64,000 bases of DNA from Oscillospiraceae bacterium (GTDB lineage Bacteria; Bacillota; Clostridia; Oscillospirales; Acutalibacteraceae). The position numbers and the translations under genes are program-made. The notes under the pieces were generated by a model that saw only the letters and a list, made by a program, of their open reading frames with translations, did no database searches and was not told the DNA's origin. Where the stretch lies: NCBI GenBank assembly GCA_015065935.1, contig SVPI01000002.1:62001-126000 (forward strand). The letters run 5' to 3'. This document shows positions 1 to 8,700 of the stretch, in pieces (the first letter of the stretch is position 1; each line of letters starts with the position of its first letter).

Positions 1-149
1 CGCTCGGGATAAGCCTTTTTAAACATACCGGTTTTGGTTGCTGCAGCAAGGTCAGCATCCATAACAATAAAATCTTTATTGGTCTCAGCAAGTTCAACAA
101 GTGCGGCGCCGTAAGCGTCTCTTGTAGCAATTTTTTTAACGTCAGCCAT
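1..149 (-). CDS. Transketolase, C-terminal subunit (partial)
   Basis: Only the first 49 codons are in the window; the gene runs off the left edge. The translated start MADVKKIATRDAYGAAL, followed by ETNKDFIVMDADLAAATKTG, is typical of the pyrimidine-binding and C-terminal half of split transketolases. It pairs with the N-terminal subunit gene just upstream, 17 bp away, so the two should form one thiamine-diphosphate enzyme that moves two-carbon ketol units in the non-oxidative pentose phosphate pathway. A GGAGG-type ribosome binding site precedes the ATG. Identity is fairly sure; a 1-deoxyxylulose-5-phosphate synthase half is less likely given the split partner. Confidence 0.85.
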   Translation of the reverse strand, partial: MADVKKIATRDAYGAALVELAETNKDFIVMDADLAAATKTGMFKKAYPE

Positions 150-166
150 TTTCTTTTTCCTCCCTA

Positions 167-1003
167 TTAAAGTGCCTTAAGTGCATTCTCTAACTCTTCC
201 AGAGCAACCTGTGCCTGTTCATCATTTGGTGCACTACCATGCCAATTAACGGCATTTTCCATAAAGGATACACCCTTGCCCTTAACTGTTTTTGCAACAA
301 TGGCGGTGGGCTTGCCTTTAACCTGTTTAGCCTCGTTTATAGCGGCTTCAATCTGGTCAAAATCGTGACCATCAATGGTTATAACATTCCAACCAAAGGC
401 CTCAAATTTCTTATCTATAGGAGAAGGAGAGTTAACCTCATCGCAGGTGCCATCGATTTGGAGGTTGTTAAAGTCAACAAATGCAATAAGATTGTCAAGC
501 TTTTTATTGCCTGCAAACATTGCAGCCTCCCAAACCTGACCCTCTTCAATTTCGCCGTCACCAAGCACAGCATAAACGCGGAAACCGCTTTCAAAATGCT
601 TTGAGGAAAGTGCCATACCAACTGCAGTGGAAATACCCTGACCGAGAGAGCCTGACGACATATCAACACCGGGAATGTTCTTCATATCGGGGTGACCCTG
701 AAGGCGGGAATCATACTTACGAAGGGTTATGAGCTCCTCAACAGGGAAAAAGCCGCGGTGGGCCAAAACAGAATAAAGGGCAGGTGCTGCATGACCCTTT
801 GAAAGAACAAAGCGGTCTCTGGTAGCTTTTTTAGGATTTGCAGGGTCAATATTCATCTCTTTAAAATAGAGATATGTAAGAATATCTGCACAGGAAAGTG
901 AGCCACCGGGATGACCTGCCTTTGCGGCGTGAACCCCTTTAATAATGCCGATTCGCACTTTAGTGGCAGTTTTTTGCAGTTCTAATTTTGTTTGTGCATT
1001 CAT
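167..1003 (-). CDS. Transketolase, N-terminal (TPP-binding) subunit
   Basis: This 278-residue protein is the thiamine-diphosphate-binding half of a two-gene transketolase. HPGGSLS lies at residues 31-37, [10 protein letters not shown] at about 68-77, and the cofactor signature GDGEIEEG at 148-155, followed by an NN pair at 179-180 that completes the GDG-X(n)-NN motif binding Mg2+ and the diphosphate. The length suits the split form, since full transketolase is about 660 residues. The C-terminal subunit follows 17 bp downstream, so both subunits should be made from one mRNA. Role: transfer of two-carbon units between sugar phosphates in the cytoplasm. Confidence 0.93.
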   Translation of the reverse strand: MNAQTKLELQKTATKVRIGIIKGVHAAKAGHPGGSLSCADILTYLYFKEMNIDPANPKKATRDRFVLSKGHAAPALYSVLAHRGFFPVEELITLRKYDSRLQGHPDMKNIPGVDMSSGSLGQGISTAVGMALSSKHFESGFRVYAVLGDGEIEEGQVWEAAMFAGNKKLDNLIAFVDFNNLQIDGTCDEVNSPSPIDKKFEAFGWNVITIDGHDFDQIEAAINEAKQVKGKPTAIVAKTVKGKGVSFMENAVNWHGSAPNDEQAQVALEELENALKAL

Positions 1004-1010
1004 TTTGATT

Positions 1011-1841
1011 TTACTCTCCTTTTACTTTAGTTAAATAATCTATAAAATCTGCAACTGCACCATCGGCACAGGGGCAGGTTATGTACCTTGCTTTTTTCTT
1101 AATATCATCGGGAGATTCCTCTGTTGCGGCACCAATATCGGCGGCGCAAATCATTTCAAGGTCGTTATAATAATCCCCAATGGCGAAAACATTGCCATCG
1201 CTTATGTTATAAATTTCCTTAAGGTCAGCAAGAGCAGACGCCTTGGAAACGCCGTTTGGCAACTGTTCGTAGTAGTGGCGCATTCTGCCGTAAACAAAGG
1301 CGTTTGTTCTCACAAAACGGCTGTTGTGCTTTTCGGGGGTAAGGGCTACCACCTTTTCATAGGTCTCGCTATCAGGTGGGAAGAAAATTGCCTTACACCA
1401 CTTAATGTCCTTAATATCGTTATATGTTACATCAATGGGTCTTAATTCCTCATAGGTTTCGTGGTCGATAACCTCCCCATTACGATTAAGGGTGTAGGAA
1501 ACATCGCCAACATGCACCTTGATGCCAACATTTTTAAAATTTTCGCTGATGTGTTTAACAAAGCACTTATCTGCTTCCTCTAAAAAATTTTGTTTTAAAA
1601 CCTTTTTTTCGGTGGAATCATAAATAACCGCGCCGTTTTGAACAATGCTTGCGGAAATATCACAAAGCTGCCTTACTGCCGGCATAATTCCCTCAGCCGA
1701 GCGACCGGAGGATAAACAAAACTTGCCGCCCTCGCTTATAAAATATTTAATTTTTTCAACATTTTTTGGTGGCAAAACGCCGTTGCTAATGAGCGTGCCA
1801 TCAATATCGCAGGCCAGCAGACAGCCATCAAAAATCCCCAT
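1011..1841 (-). CDS. HAD-family sugar-phosphatase-like hydrolase (Cof type)
   Basis: A 276-residue haloacid dehalogenase-superfamily protein. The nucleophile motif DIDGTL is at residues 12-17, a motif II serine sits in LSSGRS, and the metal-binding motif [11 protein letters not shown] is near residue 220. The long insert between motifs II and III is the C2-type cap of the Cof/YbiV branch. Such enzymes usually dephosphorylate sugar phosphates, nucleotides or FMN; the substrate cannot be read from sequence. It starts inside the last codons of rluD (14-bp overlap) and ends 8 bp before the transketolase pair, so it belongs to the same transcription unit. Start chosen for AAAGGA seven to ten bases upstream. 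Confidence 0.88.
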   Translation of the reverse strand: MGIFDGCLLACDIDGTLISNGVLPPKNVEKIKYFISEGGKFCLSSGRSAEGIMPAVRQLCDISASIVQNGAVIYDSTEKKVLKQNFLEEADKCFVKHISENFKNVGIKVHVGDVSYTLNRNGEVIDHETYEELRPIDVTYNDIKDIKWCKAIFFPPDSETYEKVVALTPEKHNSRFVRTNAFVYGRMRHYYEQLPNGVSKASALADLKEIYNISDGNVFAIGDYYNDLEMICAADIGAATEESPDDIKKKARYITCPCADGAVADFIDYLTKVKGE

Positions 1842-2745
1842 TATTTAATTTCCTTTCTAAAAACGCGGTGAAATATTCAGGCAAATCACTTGTAAATTCC
1901 ATATACTGCCTTGTTGCAGGGTGGATAAACCCAATTTTTCTTGCATGCAGGCACTGTCCGTTTAGTTCTGTTATAACCTTTTTGGGACCGTAAACCGCAT
2001 CTCCTGCAACAGGGTGACCGATAAATGCCATATGAACCCTTATCTGGTGGGTTCTGCCTGTTTCAAGGCGCACCTTAAGGTGGGAAAAGCCGTTTGCACA
2101 GCTAAGAACAGTAAAATGGGTAACCGCTTCCTTTGAATTTTGGTCGGTAACAGCCATTTCCTTTCGTTTTACAGGGTGGCGACCGATGGGGGCGTTAATG
2201 GTGCCCTCGGTTTCCTTAAAGCCACCATAAACCACCGTTTCGTATTCCCTGGTAAAGGAATGCTCCTTAATCTGCTCGCTTAAAAAGCGATGTGCATTAT
2301 CATTTTTTGCCACAAGTAAAAGACCGCTTGTGTCTTTATCAATTCGGTGTAAAATACCGGGGCGCATAACCCCATTTATCCCCGAAAGACTATCCCCACA
2401 ATGGTAAAGCAGGGCGTTAACAAGGGTGCCTGTGTAATTGCCTGCCGCAGGGTGCACCACCATTCCCTTAGGCTTGTTTACAACAAGCAGGTCGCTATCC
2501 TCATAAACAATGTTTAAAGGAATGTTCTCTGCCTCAATGGTGAGGGGTTCGGGTTCGGGCAGGGTTATTTCCACCGTATCGCCGCATTTAAGCTTGTAGT
2601 TTTTAGCCACATTTTTTCCATTAACCGTTACAAATCCATCCAAAATAAGCTTCGTGGCATAAGAGCGGGTGGCCTCGCTGTTTTCGGCAACAAAGGTGTC
2701 AAGGCGGACGGTTTCGTCCGCCTTTTCGGCTGTAAATTTATTCAT
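1828..2745 (-). CDS. rluD: 23S rRNA pseudouridine synthase, RluD family
   Basis: A 305-residue pseudouridine synthase. An N-terminal S4-like RNA-binding domain covers about residues 10-80, and the catalytic core carries HRIDKDTSGLLLVAK near residue 135, where the Asp after HRID-K is the catalytic nucleophile. GRTHQIRVHM later on is also family-typical. RluD isomerises uridines in helix 69 of 23S rRNA; some Gram-positive paralogues (YlyB) act on other positions, so the exact target is inferred. The gene overlaps the 3' end of lspA by 8 bp. An lspA-rluD pairing is common in Bacillota, which supports both calls. Confidence 0.92.
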   Translation of the reverse strand: MNKFTAEKADETVRLDTFVAENSEATRSYATKLILDGFVTVNGKNVAKNYKLKCGDTVEITLPEPEPLTIEAENIPLNIVYEDSDLLVVNKPKGMVVHPAAGNYTGTLVNALLYHCGDSLSGINGVMRPGILHRIDKDTSGLLLVAKNDNAHRFLSEQIKEHSFTREYETVVYGGFKETEGTINAPIGRHPVKRKEMAVTDQNSKEAVTHFTVLSCANGFSHLKVRLETGRTHQIRVHMAFIGHPVAGDAVYGPKKVITELNGQCLHARKIGFIHPATRQYMEFTSDLPEYFTAFLERKLNNGDF

Positions 2746-3253
2746 TTGAAGAAGTTTCCTTCTTTTCGTTTTCGGCGCTCACCTTGCGGTGGTCGACGGT
2801 TATATCAATAATGAGATATAGGATAAGAAGTAATGCACCGATTACAACTGCGCAGTCGGCAATATTGAAAACCGGGAAATCGGGCATAAAATGCAGGTGC
2901 AAAAAGTCAATTACAGTACCACCATTGAAAATGCGGTCAACTAAATTTCCAAGGCCGCCCGAAAGCACCAAAATAATTGCCCAGAAAAGGGGCTTGTTTT
3001 TAACGCCCTTTGTTATAAGCAGGCAAAGGCAAATTACCATTACAATAACGGTAACCGAAACAAGCAGCCAGGTATGACCGCTAAGCAGTCCCCAAGCGCC
3101 ACCCTTGTTGTGAACATAGGTGAAATCGAGAATTCCGGGAATAAAGGTGCGGGACTCTGCCAAAGCAAATTCACCTACAACATAGGCCTTTGTAAGGCGG
3201 TCAGCAACAAAAATTCCAACTGCGGCAAGAACCGCTAAAATATAACTTACCAA
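2738..3253 (-). CDS. lspA: Lipoprotein signal peptidase (signal peptidase II)
   Basis: A 171-residue protein with four hydrophobic segments, matching LspA. The two catalytic aspartates of this aspartyl protease are in GNLVDRI (about residue 110) and FNIADCAVV (about 130). It cleaves signal peptides of prolipoproteins after lipidation at the +1 cysteine, in the cytoplasmic membrane. It lies immediately downstream of ileS (stop of ileS at 3254) and overlaps rluD, the classic ileS-lspA-rluD order of Gram-positive bacteria. The C-terminal tail is charged and variable. Confidence 0.95.
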   Translation of the reverse strand: MVSYILAVLAAVGIFVADRLTKAYVVGEFALAESRTFIPGILDFTYVHNKGGAWGLLSGHTWLLVSVTVIVMVICLCLLITKGVKNKPLFWAIILVLSGGLGNLVDRIFNGGTVIDFLHLHFMPDFPVFNIADCAVVIGALLLILYLIIDITVDHRKVSAENEKKETSSNE

Positions 3254-6043
3254 TTATTGTTCCTCCAAAACTCTGGCACAGCGCTCGCAAATATCCTCAC
3301 TGCCGCTAACGGTGCCAACTGTATTTGAATAAGCCCAACAACGAGCGCACTTTTTGCCCTCGGCGTGTTTAACGGTAACGGTGAAGTCCTGCTCACCCTT
3401 AAACTCACCTTCGCCACCCTTGTTAATTGCAAGGTCGGATACAATGAGAACACCGGGGAGGATATCACTGATAGAATTTAAGAATTCATAGGTCTCGCCA
3501 TCGGCAAAAATGGTAACCGAGGCATCGAGAGAAGCACCAATAATCTTTTCTGCACGGGCAAGTTCAAGTGCCTTTTTAACATCATCACGAACAGCGTGGA
3601 TTTTCTCCCATCGGGCAAGAAGCTCACTATCAACAATGTCGGTTGCCTCGGGCATATCGTTAAACATAACGTTTCTTGCATCGCGGTCGGCTGAATGGGG
3701 CATAAACTGCCAAATTTCATCCGAGGTAAAGGCAAGAATGGGGGCAACAAGAAGGGTCAAGGTATCAAGAATGCGGTAAATTACCGTTTGTGCTGCACGG
3801 CGGGTCACGGAATTCTTATTCTCTACATAAAGTCTGTCCTTAAGCACATCAAGGTAGAAGTTTGACATGTCAAGAACGCAGAAGTTGTGAATTGCGTGGT
3901 AAACCAAATGATATTCAAAGTTGTCATAGGCCTTGCGGCAGGTGCGAACAAGCTCGTTCATTCTGGCAAGTGCAAAACGGTCAATCTCTGTAAATGCGCT
4001 GTCAGGAGTGCTGTCGGTATCGGGGTTAAAATCGCTGATACAGCCGAGAATAAAGCGAGCTGTATTACGGATTTTTCTATAAGCCTCAGAAAGCTGCTTT
4101 AAGATATCATTTGAAACACGAATGTCGGCATGATAATCAGAGGAAGCAACCCAAAGTCTTAAAATATCGGCACCATACTGCTTAACAACATCATCGGGAA
4201 TAATAACATTACCAATGGATTTGGACATCTTTTTGCCCTCGCCATCAACAACCCAGCCGTGGGTTACAACGGTTTTGTAGGGGGCAACGCCCTTGGTTGC
4301 AACATTTGTAAGAAGGGACGACTGGAACCAGCCTCTATATTGGTCCGCACCCTCTAAATAAAGGTCGGCAGGGCTTCTTAAATAATCCCTGTTATCTAAA
4401 ACGGCAGCGTGGGAAACACCCGAGTCAAACCAAACATCCATAATATCGGTTTCCTTTTTAAACTCGGTGTGACCGCAGGAGCAAACTGCATTTTCAGGCA
4501 TTAAATCCTTTGCATCAAGCTCGTGCCAAGCATCGGCGCCCTTTTCTCTGAAAATTTCGGCAACCTTTGCAATAGATTCCTTAGAAATATATTCCTTACC
4601 GCACTCCTTGCAGTAAAAAATCGGAATGGGAACGCCCCAGGTACGCTGGCGGGAAATACACCAGTCACTTCTATCCATAACCATTCCCGAAATACGGTTT
4701 TCGCCCCATTCGGGAACCCAGCGAACCTTGCTGATTTCCTCAACTGCCTGCTTTGCAAAATCGGAAATAGAGCAGAACCACTGCTCGGTTGCACGGAATA
4801 AAATAGGTTTTTTACATCTCCAGCAATGGGGATACTGGTGAATTATCTTTTTAAGCGCAAACAGGTAGCCGTTTTCCTCAAGCCAAATTGCAATTTTCTT
4901 GTTGGCTTCATCGGTAGTAATACCTGCAAAGGGTCCTGCCTCCTCGGTCATCATACCCTTGTTGTCAACAGGAACGGTCATACCGATTTCCTTATATCTG
5001 CGGCAAACCTCAAAGTCATCAACACCATGGCCGGGAGCTGTGTGAACACAGCCTGTACCGCTTTCAAGTGTTACATGGTCGCCAACAATAATTAGGGAAT
5101 CCCTGTTCATAAAGGGGTGGGTTGCAACCATATATTCAAGCTCGCTACCCTTAATGGTACCGATAACCTCATAATCAGTAATCTCGGCAGCAGATAGCGC
5201 GCCCTTAAACAGCTCGGTTGCCATAACATAGCATTCATCACCGCATTTAACAACGCTGTATTCATATTCGGGACCAACGCAAATTGCAAGGTTTGCAGGA
5301 AGTGTCCAGGTAGTGGTGGTCCAAATTACGAAATAGGTCTTAGCCAAATCGGCGCCCATTGCTGTAAGGAGTCCCTTATCCTCTTTAACAGGGAACTTAA
5401 CATAAATAGAATAGCAGGGGTCCTCGGCATATTCAATTTCAGCCTCAGCCAGCGCTGTTTGACATTCGGGGCACCAATAAACAGGCTTTAATCCCTTGTA
5501 AATGTAGCCCTTTTCGGCCATCTCACCGAAAACCTCAACCTGCTTTGCAACATATTCATTCTTAAGGGTAAGATATGGGTCAGCCCACTCACCCAAAACG
5601 CCCAGGCGCTCAAACTGCTTTCTCTGCTCCTCAGCAAAGTTAATTGCAAACTCGCGGCACATTTTGCGAAGTTCTAAGGGAGAAATCATTTCACCCGATT
5701 TCATTCCCGCTGCCTTTCTTGCCTTAAGCTCGGTAGGTAGACCGTGGGTATCATAACCGGGAACAAAGGGAGCCTTAAAGCCGGTCATATTTTTATAGCG
5801 CACAACAAAATCCTTTAAGGATTTATTTAAAGCGGTGCCAAGGTGAATAATACCGTTGGCATAGGGAGGGCCATCGTGTAAAACATAAAGGGGCTTACCC
5901 TCGTTGCGCTTCATAATTTCGTGATAAAGGTCGCTTTCCTGCCATTTTTTTAGAGCCTCAGGCTCACGAACAGGCAGCCCCGCGCGCATGGGGAATTCGG
6001 TGCTGGGTAAATTAAGTGTCTGATTGTAATCGCGTTGTTCCAT
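3254..6043 (-). CDS. ileS: Isoleucyl-tRNA synthetase
   Basis: A 929-residue class I tRNA synthetase that charges tRNA-Ile and edits valine. The HIGH-like motif appears as HLGTA within the first 75 residues, the adenylate loop motif KMSKS is present in GEGKKMSKSIGNVI at about 610, the CP1 editing domain lies between them, and a C-terminal zinc ribbon CARC...CERC closes the protein. This layout is that of the eubacterial IleS type. The gene follows divIVA with only a 48-bp gap, too short for a T-box leader, so its regulation probably comes from a promoter further upstream in the division cluster. Confidence 0.97.
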   Translation of the reverse strand: MEQRDYNQTLNLPSTEFPMRAGLPVREPEALKKWQESDLYHEIMKRNEGKPLYVLHDGPPYANGIIHLGTALNKSLKDFVVRYKNMTGFKAPFVPGYDTHGLPTELKARKAAGMKSGEMISPLELRKMCREFAINFAEEQRKQFERLGVLGEWADPYLTLKNEYVAKQVEVFGEMAEKGYIYKGLKPVYWCPECQTALAEAEIEYAEDPCYSIYVKFPVKEDKGLLTAMGADLAKTYFVIWTTTTWTLPANLAICVGPEYEYSVVKCGDECYVMATELFKGALSAAEITDYEVIGTIKGSELEYMVATHPFMNRDSLIIVGDHVTLESGTGCVHTAPGHGVDDFEVCRRYKEIGMTVPVDNKGMMTEEAGPFAGITTDEANKKIAIWLEENGYLFALKKIIHQYPHCWRCKKPILFRATEQWFCSISDFAKQAVEEISKVRWVPEWGENRISGMVMDRSDWCISRQRTWGVPIPIFYCKECGKEYISKESIAKVAEIFREKGADAWHELDAKDLMPENAVCSCGHTEFKKETDIMDVWFDSGVSHAAVLDNRDYLRSPADLYLEGADQYRGWFQSSLLTNVATKGVAPYKTVVTHGWVVDGEGKKMSKSIGNVIIPDDVVKQYGADILRLWVASSDYHADIRVSNDILKQLSEAYRKIRNTARFILGCISDFNPDTDSTPDSAFTEIDRFALARMNELVRTCRKAYDNFEYHLVYHAIHNFCVLDMSNFYLDVLKDRLYVENKNSVTRRAAQTVIYRILDTLTLLVAPILAFTSDEIWQFMPHSADRDARNVMFNDMPEATDIVDSELLARWEKIHAVRDDVKKALELARAEKIIGASLDASVTIFADGETYEFLNSISDILPGVLIVSDLAINKGGEGEFKGEQDFTVTVKHAEGKKCARCWAYSNTVGTVSGSEDICERCARVLEEQ

Positions 6044-6090
6044 TTTGTAACTAACTCCTCAACTTAAATAGTTGCTTTTTAAAAAATATA

Positions 6091-6753
6091 TTATTCTGCT
6101 TCGTTAGAGGCGGTTTCCTCTAATGACGCATCATTGTTTTCAAATTCAAGTTCAACCGCCCTTGCCGCACGAGCAGCATCCATAGGGGCTTCCTCAGGCA
6201 GTTCGGAAACGGCCTTAACAAAGGATTTAATGCGAACTAAAATGTCGCTTCTAAAGGCAGCCGCCTCAATTTTCAAGCGGTCATAAATTGCCTGTTCGTT
6301 TTGAACGCTTTGCTGTGCCGCAAAAAGCATTGCCTGCTTTTTATCCTCATAGCCCTGTTCAAAATCCTCATAATCCTTTGTAATTACAGCCTTTTTCTCC
6401 TCAAATTCCCTTTCAAGATCATTAAGAGTTTGAAGGCGAGAAGCCTTTGTAAGTTCAATTTCGCCCTTTGCCGCATTAAGAATTTCCTCCGCCTGATTTT
6501 TGGCATCGGCAACAATTTGGTCGGCAAGCTTTTGAGCACTTAAAAGAACATTTTGAATGCTATCCTTTGCATTTTCGCTTTCCTCAATTTTCTTCTCAAG
6601 CTCATCATTCTTTTCAAGCAACAGCTTAATTTGGTAAGCAATCTGCTCGTAGTCGGCCTCAACTCGGTCAAGGAATTCATCTACCTCTTCCCTCTTGTAG
6701 CCCTTCATTGATGAGGAAAATGTTATGTTTCTGATTTCATCAGCAGTAAGCAT
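6091..6753 (-). CDS. divIVA: DivIVA-type cell division / polarity protein
   Basis: A 220-residue coiled-coil protein. The N-terminus, MLTADEIRNITFSSSMKGY followed by REEVDEFLD, is the conserved DivIVA membrane-binding and crossed-helix domain; residues about 30-165 are rich in heptad Glu/Lys/Leu repeats predicted to form a long coiled coil. DivIVA senses negative membrane curvature at septa and poles and recruits division or cell-wall factors. Its location between ylmH and ileS is the standard Gram-positive arrangement. The acidic C-terminal tail is not conserved. Confidence 0.93.
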   Translation of the reverse strand: MLTADEIRNITFSSSMKGYKREEVDEFLDRVEADYEQIAYQIKLLLEKNDELEKKIEESENAKDSIQNVLLSAQKLADQIVADAKNQAEEILNAAKGEIELTKASRLQTLNDLEREFEEKKAVITKDYEDFEQGYEDKKQAMLFAAQQSVQNEQAIYDRLKIEAAAFRSDILVRIKSFVKAVSELPEEAPMDAARAARAVELEFENNDASLEETASNEAE

Positions 6754-6770
6754 TACATTCGTTCTCCTTT

Positions 6771-7508
6771 TTAAACATATTTTTTATACTTTAAAATAAC
6801 TCTGCCCTTTTTGCTTTTGTCGTTAACATCGGCAACAATAAACTTGCCCTTGCCACGAATTGTGATTTTATCATTTTGGCAAACGGTTTTTGTGATTTTC
6901 TCGGTTGGCACCGAATTTATAAGCACAAAGCCTGCCTCAATCATTTCGCAGGCCACCGCCCTCGAAACGCCCGCCAGCGCCGAAACCACACAGTCTAGGC
7001 GCAGGGAGGAAACCGTGTCAGAAAAATCGCGAAGGGTGCCGAGCCCCGGAAGGGGTGCAGAAAAACCCTTTTTAGCGGTAATTCCAACGCCGCCAACCTT
7101 TGTAAGGTTGAGCATTACAAATTCTAAAATATCGCGGCTTAAAAACACCACTGCCCTGCCCTTTTCTATGAGAATATCTCCAACACATTCCCGCTTAATC
7201 CCAAGGGACATTAGGGTTCCCAGAAAATCACGGTGAGAAAGGGTATATTCCCCTTTAAAGGAAAGGGTTACCGGTTCAATGGGGAAAATTTCTACATTAT
7301 CCTTTTCGCACCACTCGGGCAGTGCCGCAAGAAAGCAGCGCTCGGCGCCATCATAGCCACCGAAAAAGGAAATGCTTTCACCGCCAAGTGCCTTTAAAAG
7401 GGTTGCCCTTTCCTCGGCGGTTAAAAAACCGACAAAATGGGGTGCGCAGGTTCTTTCGGCAATTAAAACCGCATCCCGCGCTCTGTCAATTAAAATATCC
7501 CCTTGCAT
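6771..7508 (-). CDS. ylmH: YlmH-like S4-domain RNA-binding protein
   Basis: A 245-residue protein with an N-terminal domain of the YlmH/YqgF-neighbour type and a C-terminal S4 RNA-binding domain (about 170-235), recognisable from SSLRLDCVVSALAGVSRAVA and the downstream INSVPTEK. In other Bacillota YlmH binds stalled 50S-peptidyl-tRNA complexes and helps ribosome rescue; that role is known for the family, not shown here. The start codon overlaps the sepF stop by one base (TAATG), so translation is likely coupled. The usual ylmG (YggT) gene between sepF and ylmH is absent. Confidence 0.85.
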   Translation of the reverse strand: MQGDILIDRARDAVLIAERTCAPHFVGFLTAEERATLLKALGGESISFFGGYDGAERCFLAALPEWCEKDNVEIFPIEPVTLSFKGEYTLSHRDFLGTLMSLGIKRECVGDILIEKGRAVVFLSRDILEFVMLNLTKVGGVGITAKKGFSAPLPGLGTLRDFSDTVSSLRLDCVVSALAGVSRAVACEMIEAGFVLINSVPTEKITKTVCQNDKITIRGKGKFIVADVNDKSKKGRVILKYKKYV

Positions 7509-7975
7509 TACATGTAAAATCTGCCGTCTTCAAAGTCATCGGGAATAAGCTCTCCCATAACATCAACATCAGAGGGCACAACAATAAAGGTGCTGTTTGC
7601 AACCTTTTTAATGCTGGCGCCGTTGGCATAAGCCGCACCGCTGATAAAGTCAATAATACGGCGGGAGGTTTCCCTGTTGGCAGTTTCAAGGTTTAAAACA
7701 ACCGTCTTTTTAGCATTAAGATGGTCGGCAATTTCGGTTACATCATCAAAACGGTCAGGCTTAACAAGAACAACCTGCATTTGAGACTGTGTGAAATTAA
7801 CGGTTTTTGATTTACGCTCGCTCTGAAAAATGCGGGGAGGGTCATTTTTTACAGCCTTAGGCTCGCGGTAGGTTTCCTTTTTAGAAACGGTTTCTTCCTC
7901 CTCAAAATCGAGTTCCTCTTCGAACTCATCATCCTCAACGCTTACAAGTTTTTTAATGTTGTCAAAAAAGCCCAT
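7508..7975 (-). CDS. sepF: SepF, FtsZ-membrane anchor
   Basis: Starts with the amphipathic membrane-binding helix MGFFDNIKKLVS, then an acidic and charged linker, then the SepF core (about residues 70-155) with QVVLVKPDRFDDVTEIADHL and the later conserved RIIDFISGAAYA. SepF polymerises into arcs at the septum and tethers FtsZ to the membrane. An upstream in-frame start would add 24 basic residues; the start at 7975 is preferred because it begins exactly with the conserved helix and has GGAGA upstream. The N-terminal extension would also run into the yggS gene. Confidence 0.94.
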   Translation of the reverse strand: MGFFDNIKKLVSVEDDEFEEELDFEEEETVSKKETYREPKAVKNDPPRIFQSERKSKTVNFTQSQMQVVLVKPDRFDDVTEIADHLNAKKTVVLNLETANRETSRRIIDFISGAAYANGASIKKVANSTFIVVPSDVDVMGELIPDDFEDGRFYM

Positions 7976-7992
7976 AGTAAAAATCTCCTTTT

Positions 7993-8700
7993 TTAATTTC
8001 TTTTTCCGAAAAGCGCGGTTCCAACGCGCACTAAGTTTGAGCCGCATTCAATGGCATCCTCAAAATCTGAGGACATTCCCATTGATAAAAACTCCATAGT
8101 AACATTATCCCTTTTTTTAAGACCAATGTCAACAAACAGTTTACGCATTCTGTTAAAATATTCTTTAACCTGCTCGCTTTTTTCGCAAATTGGCGGAATA
8201 CACATTAGCCCCCTTATGCGAATGCCGCGAATAGCTGACATTTCATCAATGGCGGCATCAATTTCATCAGGTGAAAAACCCGATTTTGATTCCTCACCGC
8301 CAATATTGATTTCAATAAGAACATCGGTTACAGTTCCAATTTTCTCAGAGCATTTTCCAATTTCCCTTGCAAGCTTTAATGAATGTACCGATTCTATCAT
8401 ACTAACTTTACCCACAATATCCTTAACCTTATTGGTTTGCAGGTGACCTATAAAATGGCGGGTGACATTTTTTGTTACCTCATCGTTTTTTGAAAGGAAT
8501 TCCTGCACCCTGTTTTCACCAATGTGGGTAATACCAAGCTTTATTGCCTCGTTTATAATTTCGGGAGCAACTGTTTTGGTTGCCGCAAGCAGAATAACCT
8601 CGCCATCCTTCCTGCCACTTTTCTTAACGGCAGCATCAAAGCGTGATTTTATATCATTATAATTAGTTTCGAGAAAACTAATTGATGATTTTTCCATCAT
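7993..8700 (-). CDS. yggS: YggS/YlmE pyridoxal-phosphate homeostasis protein
   Basis: A 235-residue fold-type III PLP-binding protein. The PLP lysine is in VILLAATKTV (about residues 35-44); HFIGHLQTNKV and SMGMSSDFEDAIECGSN are the other family hallmarks. It carries PLP without catalysis and affects amino acid and vitamin B6 balance. The start lies within the last 23 bp of the HlyD-like gene, with GAAAGGA upstream of two adjacent ATG codons; either could be used. It sits in the division cluster next to sepF, as ylmE does in Bacillus. Confidence 0.93.
   Translation of the reverse strand: MMEKSSISFLETNYNDIKSRFDAAVKKSGRKDGEVILLAATKTVAPEIINEAIKLGITHIGENRVQEFLSKNDEVTKNVTRHFIGHLQTNKVKDIVGKVSMIESVHSLKLAREIGKCSEKIGTVTDVLIEINIGGEESKSGFSPDEIDAAIDEMSAIRGIRIRGLMCIPPICEKSEQVKEYFNRMRKLFVDIGLKKRDNVTMEFLSMGMSSDFEDAIECGSNLVRVGTALFGKRN

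Noticed and set aside
6044..6090. T-box leader of ileS
   Set aside because: The gap to divIVA is under 50 bp and has no AGGGTGG-type motif or terminator.
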